Shown here: positions 59,523-64,000 of the stretch, piece after piece
Numbering within the stretch: the stretch's first letter is position 1
Layout of the letters: the number at the start of each line of letters is the position of its first letter
From: CALHVX01 sp964640725
GTDB lineage: Bacteria > Pseudomonadota > Gammaproteobacteria > Pseudomonadales > Azotimanducaceae
Length of the DNA: 64,000 nucleotides
Direction of reading: 5' to 3'
Assembly (NCBI GenBank): GCA_964640725.1
Contig: CAZXIJ010000006.1
Span: 62,001-126,000 of the forward strand
Notes under the pieces: generated by a model
Told to the model about the DNA's origin: nothing
Databases searched by the model: none
The model's input: the letters and a program-made list of their open reading frames with translations, nothing else
Program-made: the position numbers and the translations under genes

Positions 59523-59566
59523 TGCCCGCGCCTGCGTCATCCGACGCGGGCAGTCCATTCTTTACT
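59523..59566 (+). terminator. Rho-independent terminator after clpX
   Basis: CTGCCCGCG pairs with CGCGGGCAG (59523-59554), with an inner GCGTC/GACGC alternative, followed by TCCATTCTTT. It lies 25 bp after the clpX stop and indicates that lon is transcribed from its own promoter. Confidence 0.75.
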
Positions 59567-59647
59567 CTGTAACCGCGTTGCCTTCATGGCCGCTGCCGTA
59601 TGCTTAGCCGGTGGCGCCTGCAGTGGCGCGCGAACACCTGAGGTGTC

Positions 59648-62098
<2,451 letters not shown>

Positions 62099-62123
62099 CC
62101 TGCGCGCTATTGATTTCTCTCCC

Positions 62124-62152
62124 TTGCAGCCGAATAACGCCGTTGGTATAAG
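62124..62152 (+). promoter_or_regulatory. Probable sigma-70 promoter of hupB
   Basis: TTGCAG (62124-62129) and TATAAG (62147-62152) are spaced by 17 bases, 71 bp before the hupB start codon. Confidence 0.65.
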
Positions 62153-62159
62153 GCTCTCC

Positions 62160-62196
62160 GTTGCCGCCAGCGCCGTTGGCGTGAGGGTACGGCAAC
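62160..62196 (+). promoter_or_regulatory. Stem-loop in the hupB leader
   Basis: GTTGCCG (62160-62166) pairs with CGGCAAC (62190-62196) right at the predicted transcript start; the interior can form a small CCA/TGG stem. It could stabilise the mRNA 5' end. Confidence 0.45.
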
Positions 62197-62223
62197 ATCA
62201 TTCAGGCTATTGAGGTATCACTC

Positions 62224-62499
62224 TTGAACAAGACGGAACTCGTTGATCACATCGCGGAAGAAGCGGACATTTCCAAAGCAGCCGCGACGCGGGCGCTGGA
62301 TGCAGCCCTTGAGGCCATCACCAAGTCGCTGAAGGACGCAGACCCCGTCGCCCTGGTCGGGTTCGGCACCTTCGTGGTGCGTGAACGCGCGGCGCGTACA
62401 GGCCGCAATCCCCAAACCGGTGAGGCGATTCAGATCAGTGCTGCCAAAGTGCCGGCTTTCAAGCCCGGCAAGGCGCTGAAAGACGCGCTGAACGGCTGA
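62224..62499 (+). CDS. hupB: DNA-binding protein HU-beta
   Basis: The 91-residue nucleoid protein has MNKTELVDHIAEEADISKAAATRALDA and the DNA-binding arm GFGTFVVRERAARTGRNPQTGEAIQI, ending in KPGKALKDALNG. It starts with TTG at 62224, with GAGG seven bases or so upstream (GAGGTATCACTC); no ATG is available at the conserved N-terminus. HU compacts DNA and supports replication and recombination. Located between lon and ppiD as in E. coli. Confidence 0.96.
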   Translation: MNKTELVDHIAEEADISKAAATRALDAALEAITKSLKDADPVALVGFGTFVVRERAARTGRNPQTGEAIQISAAKVPAFKPGKALKDALNG

Positions 62500-62509
62500 T
62501 CGAGCTTCG

Positions 62510-62576
62510 CGGGCGGCTCAGGCCGCTCGCACCGGCTTCGCGCGGCTCATAGCGCGCACCGGCGCCTCACGGCGCC
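62510..62576 (+). repeat. Three tandem hairpins after hupB
   Basis: CGGGCGGC/GCCGCTCG (62510-62529, loop TCAG), CGCGC/GCGCG (62539-62556) and GGCGCC/GGCGCC (62561-62576, loop TCAC) follow the hupB stop in series. All have CTCA within or next to the loop, and ACCGGC recurs between them. They look like a stabilising 3' UTR or a degenerate REP-like element. Confidence 0.45.
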
Positions 62577-62592
62577 ATCAAACATCAACCAT

Positions 62593-62636
62593 CGCCCCGC
62601 CTGACCGGCCCTGTCGCGGTCACGAGCGGGGCGCTT
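62593..62636 (+). terminator. Terminator-like hairpin before ppiD
   Basis: CGCCCCGC (62593-62600) pairs with GCGGGGCG (62626-62633), and the inner TGACCG pairs with CGGTCA. CTTT follows. A short T-run makes it a moderate rho-independent terminator for hupB. Confidence 0.6.
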
Positions 62637-62661
62637 TGCATTCTCAGGAACCTATTCGCCC

Positions 62662-64000
62662 ATGATGCTGCAGAAAATGCGGGACCAGGCCCAGGGTCTC
62701 GGCTTCAAGATCATTGTGATCGCACTGATCACCGTGCTGGCGGTGTTTGGCTTTGGGGGCTTCAACCTGTTTGCGGTGACTGACCCGGAAGTCGCATCGG
62801 TGAATGGCGTCGACATCACTCAGGGGCAGCTGGCCTCGGAAACGCAGCGCGAGCAGCAGCGGCTGGCCGCCCAGTTTGGCGAGAATTTCGATTCCAGCCT
62901 CATTGATCCAGCGGCGATCCAGGGGCAGGTGCTCACCCGTCTGATCGGTCAGGAACTGCTGACGCAGAAAGCTCGCGACATCGGCATGCAGGCGTCCGAT
63001 GAGCAGATCGACGACACCATCCGCAGCAATCCGAACTTCCAGCTGGAAGGACGCTTTGATCCGGATACCTATCGCCGCGTGGTGCGGCTGTCCGGCTTCA
63101 GCCCGCAGACCTTCCGGGCAGAGATCGAGCGATCCCTCAGCCTCGACCAGTTCAGCAGCGCTGTCACAGAGACGGCGGTGGCGCCGGAGTGGGAGCTGCG
63201 AACCGCGGCCCGGTTTCTGAACCAGACTCGGGACATCGCGTACCTGCCCTTCGATCCCAAAAGCTTTGCCGAGGCGGTGGAGGTGTCTGAGGAGGATGTT
63301 GCCCAGTACTACGAGGACAACGGCGCGGCCTTCATGACCGAGCTTCGGGCCGACGCCGAGGCTATTGTCATGGCCTCCCAGGACCTGGTGGACGACCCGT
63401 CCATCACGATTGACGAGGACGAGATTCTGGCAGTGTACGAGGCTGACAACGAAGCCGCTGCAGACAACCGGGAGCTGCGCAACAGTTCTCACATCCTGCT
63501 CCGAGTGACCGACGAGCGGGACGAGGCGGCGGCCGCTGCCGAAATCCAAGCTCTGGCGCAACAGGTGCAAGACGGCGCAGACTTTGCGGAGCTGGCCGGC
63601 AGCGTATCGGAAGATCCGGGCTCCAGGCTTCAGGGCGGCTCTCTGGGTCCCGTCGGCCGGGGCGTATTTGACCCTGCCTTCGAAGAGGCCCTGTGGGCTC
63701 TCGATGCGCCCGGGGCGATCAGCGACCCGGTAAAGACCGAATTTGGCTACCACCTGATCAGGCTTGAGGGCATTGAGTCTCGCCCCCTGCCAACGCTGGC
63801 GGAGCGCCGTGACGACATCGAGGCCCAGCTCCGGCTCGATCAGGCACGAATCCTCTTTGATGAGCGGGTCCGCACCCTCGATCAGCTGGCGTTCGAAAAC
63901 CCCGATTCCCTGGCGGTACCGGCTGCTGAGCTGGGGCTGTCGATCGCGACCCTTGCAGGGGTGACCCGCGACAGCGGCGAAGGCCTGTTTGCTGATGCCG
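62662..64000 (+). CDS. ppiD: Peptidyl-prolyl isomerase PpiD (partial, runs off the window)
   Basis: At least 446 residues are present with no stop before the window end. MMLQKMRDQAQGLGFKIIVIALITVLAVFGFGGFNLF gives a short cytoplasmic tail and one transmembrane anchor. A SurA-like N-terminal chaperone region follows (VNGVDITQGQLASETQREQQRLAAQFG, LIGQELLTQKARDIGMQASDEQI). A parvulin domain starts near residue 272 (NSSHILLRVTDERDEAAAAAEIQALAQQV, EDPGSRLQGGSLGPVGRGVFDPAFEEALW, FGYHLIRLEGI). PpiD is a periplasmic chaperone associated with the Sec translocon. AGGAACC lies about 11 bases before the ATG; a second ATG directly follows. Confidence 0.93.
   Translation, partial: MMLQKMRDQAQGLGFKIIVIALITVLAVFGFGGFNLFAVTDPEVASVNGVDITQGQLASETQREQQRLAAQFGENFDSSLIDPAAIQGQVLTRLIGQELLTQKARDIGMQASDEQIDDTIRSNPNFQLEGRFDPDTYRRVVRLSGFSPQTFRAEIERSLSLDQFSSAVTETAVAPEWELRTAARFLNQTRDIAYLPFDPKSFAEAVEVSEEDVAQYYEDNGAAFMTELRADAEAIVMASQDLVDDPSITIDEDEILAVYEADNEAAADNRELRNSSHILLRVTDERDEAAAAAEIQALAQQVQDGADFAELAGSVSEDPGSRLQGGSLGPVGRGVFDPAFEEALWALDAPGAISDPVKTEFGYHLIRLEGIESRPLPTLAERRDDIEAQLRLDQARILFDERVRTLDQLAFENPDSLAVPAAELGLSIATLAGVTRDSGEGLFADA

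Overview
This window reads as a GC-rich chromosomal segment of a free-living gammaproteobacterium. The evidence is the Pseudomonas-like order of core blocks (gltA / sdhCDAB-sucAB-lpd-sucCD; leuCDB-asd-fimV-truA-trpFBA-folC-SPOR-cvpA-purF; tRNA cluster-tig-clpPX-lon-hupB-ppiD), the RpoS-type sigma factor, LpxH, FimV and MiaE. The MetX-family protein at the left edge looks like the serine O-succinyltransferase branch known from Xanthomonadales, which hints at that side of the class. A run of 100 N inside gltA shows that this is a scaffolded draft or metagenome assembly.

Left third (1-13.9 kb) is the most accessory-looking part. It holds a MetX-family acyltransferase, the selenocysteine tRNA (selC), an MFS transporter, and a three-gene cassette of exported proteins: a signal-bearing fold-type-III PLP enzyme, a lipoprotein cytochrome c, and a Tat-type FAD oxidase of the aldonolactone oxidase family. 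A convergent orphan histidine kinase with a C-terminal PAS domain follows, then selB and selA. Divergent from selA is a response regulator with an N-terminal MerR/BldC-type helix-turn-helix, followed by an RpoS-like sigma factor and a beta-hydroxyacid dehydrogenase. The AT-rich selA/regulator spacer carries three CCGATTA direct repeats and a 10-bp inverted repeat and is a strong operator candidate.

Middle (13.8-33.5 kb): citrate synthase (interrupted by the gap) is divergent from succinate dehydrogenase, which is followed by the 2-oxoglutarate dehydrogenase complex and succinyl-CoA synthetase, so half of the TCA cycle is contiguous. Then come htpG with a clear sigma-32-type promoter, gpsA, a DUF4892 protein, prmB, aroC and a LysR regulator.

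Right half (33.5-64 kb): leuCDB-asd in a tightly overlapping operon under the divergent LysR gene; fimV-truA; trpF-trpB-trpA; folC-SPOR-cvpA-purF with accD missing from its usual place between trpA and folC; a MoxR/DUF58/transglutaminase operon with DUF1289 and miaE; lpxH-folD on the minus strand; tRNA-Pro(TGG), tRNA-Arg(TCT) and tRNA-His(GTG); and the protein quality-control block tig-clpP-clpX-lon-hupB-ppiD, with ppiD running off the right end.

Most of the window is ordinary housekeeping. The best candidates for something not yet described are the exported PLP enzyme / cytochrome c / flavin oxidase cassette with its transporter and nearby kinase, and the BldC-like regulator-RpoS pair with its repeat-rich intergenic region. 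Selenocysteine insertion is fully encoded except for selD, and no selenoprotein gene is visible here.
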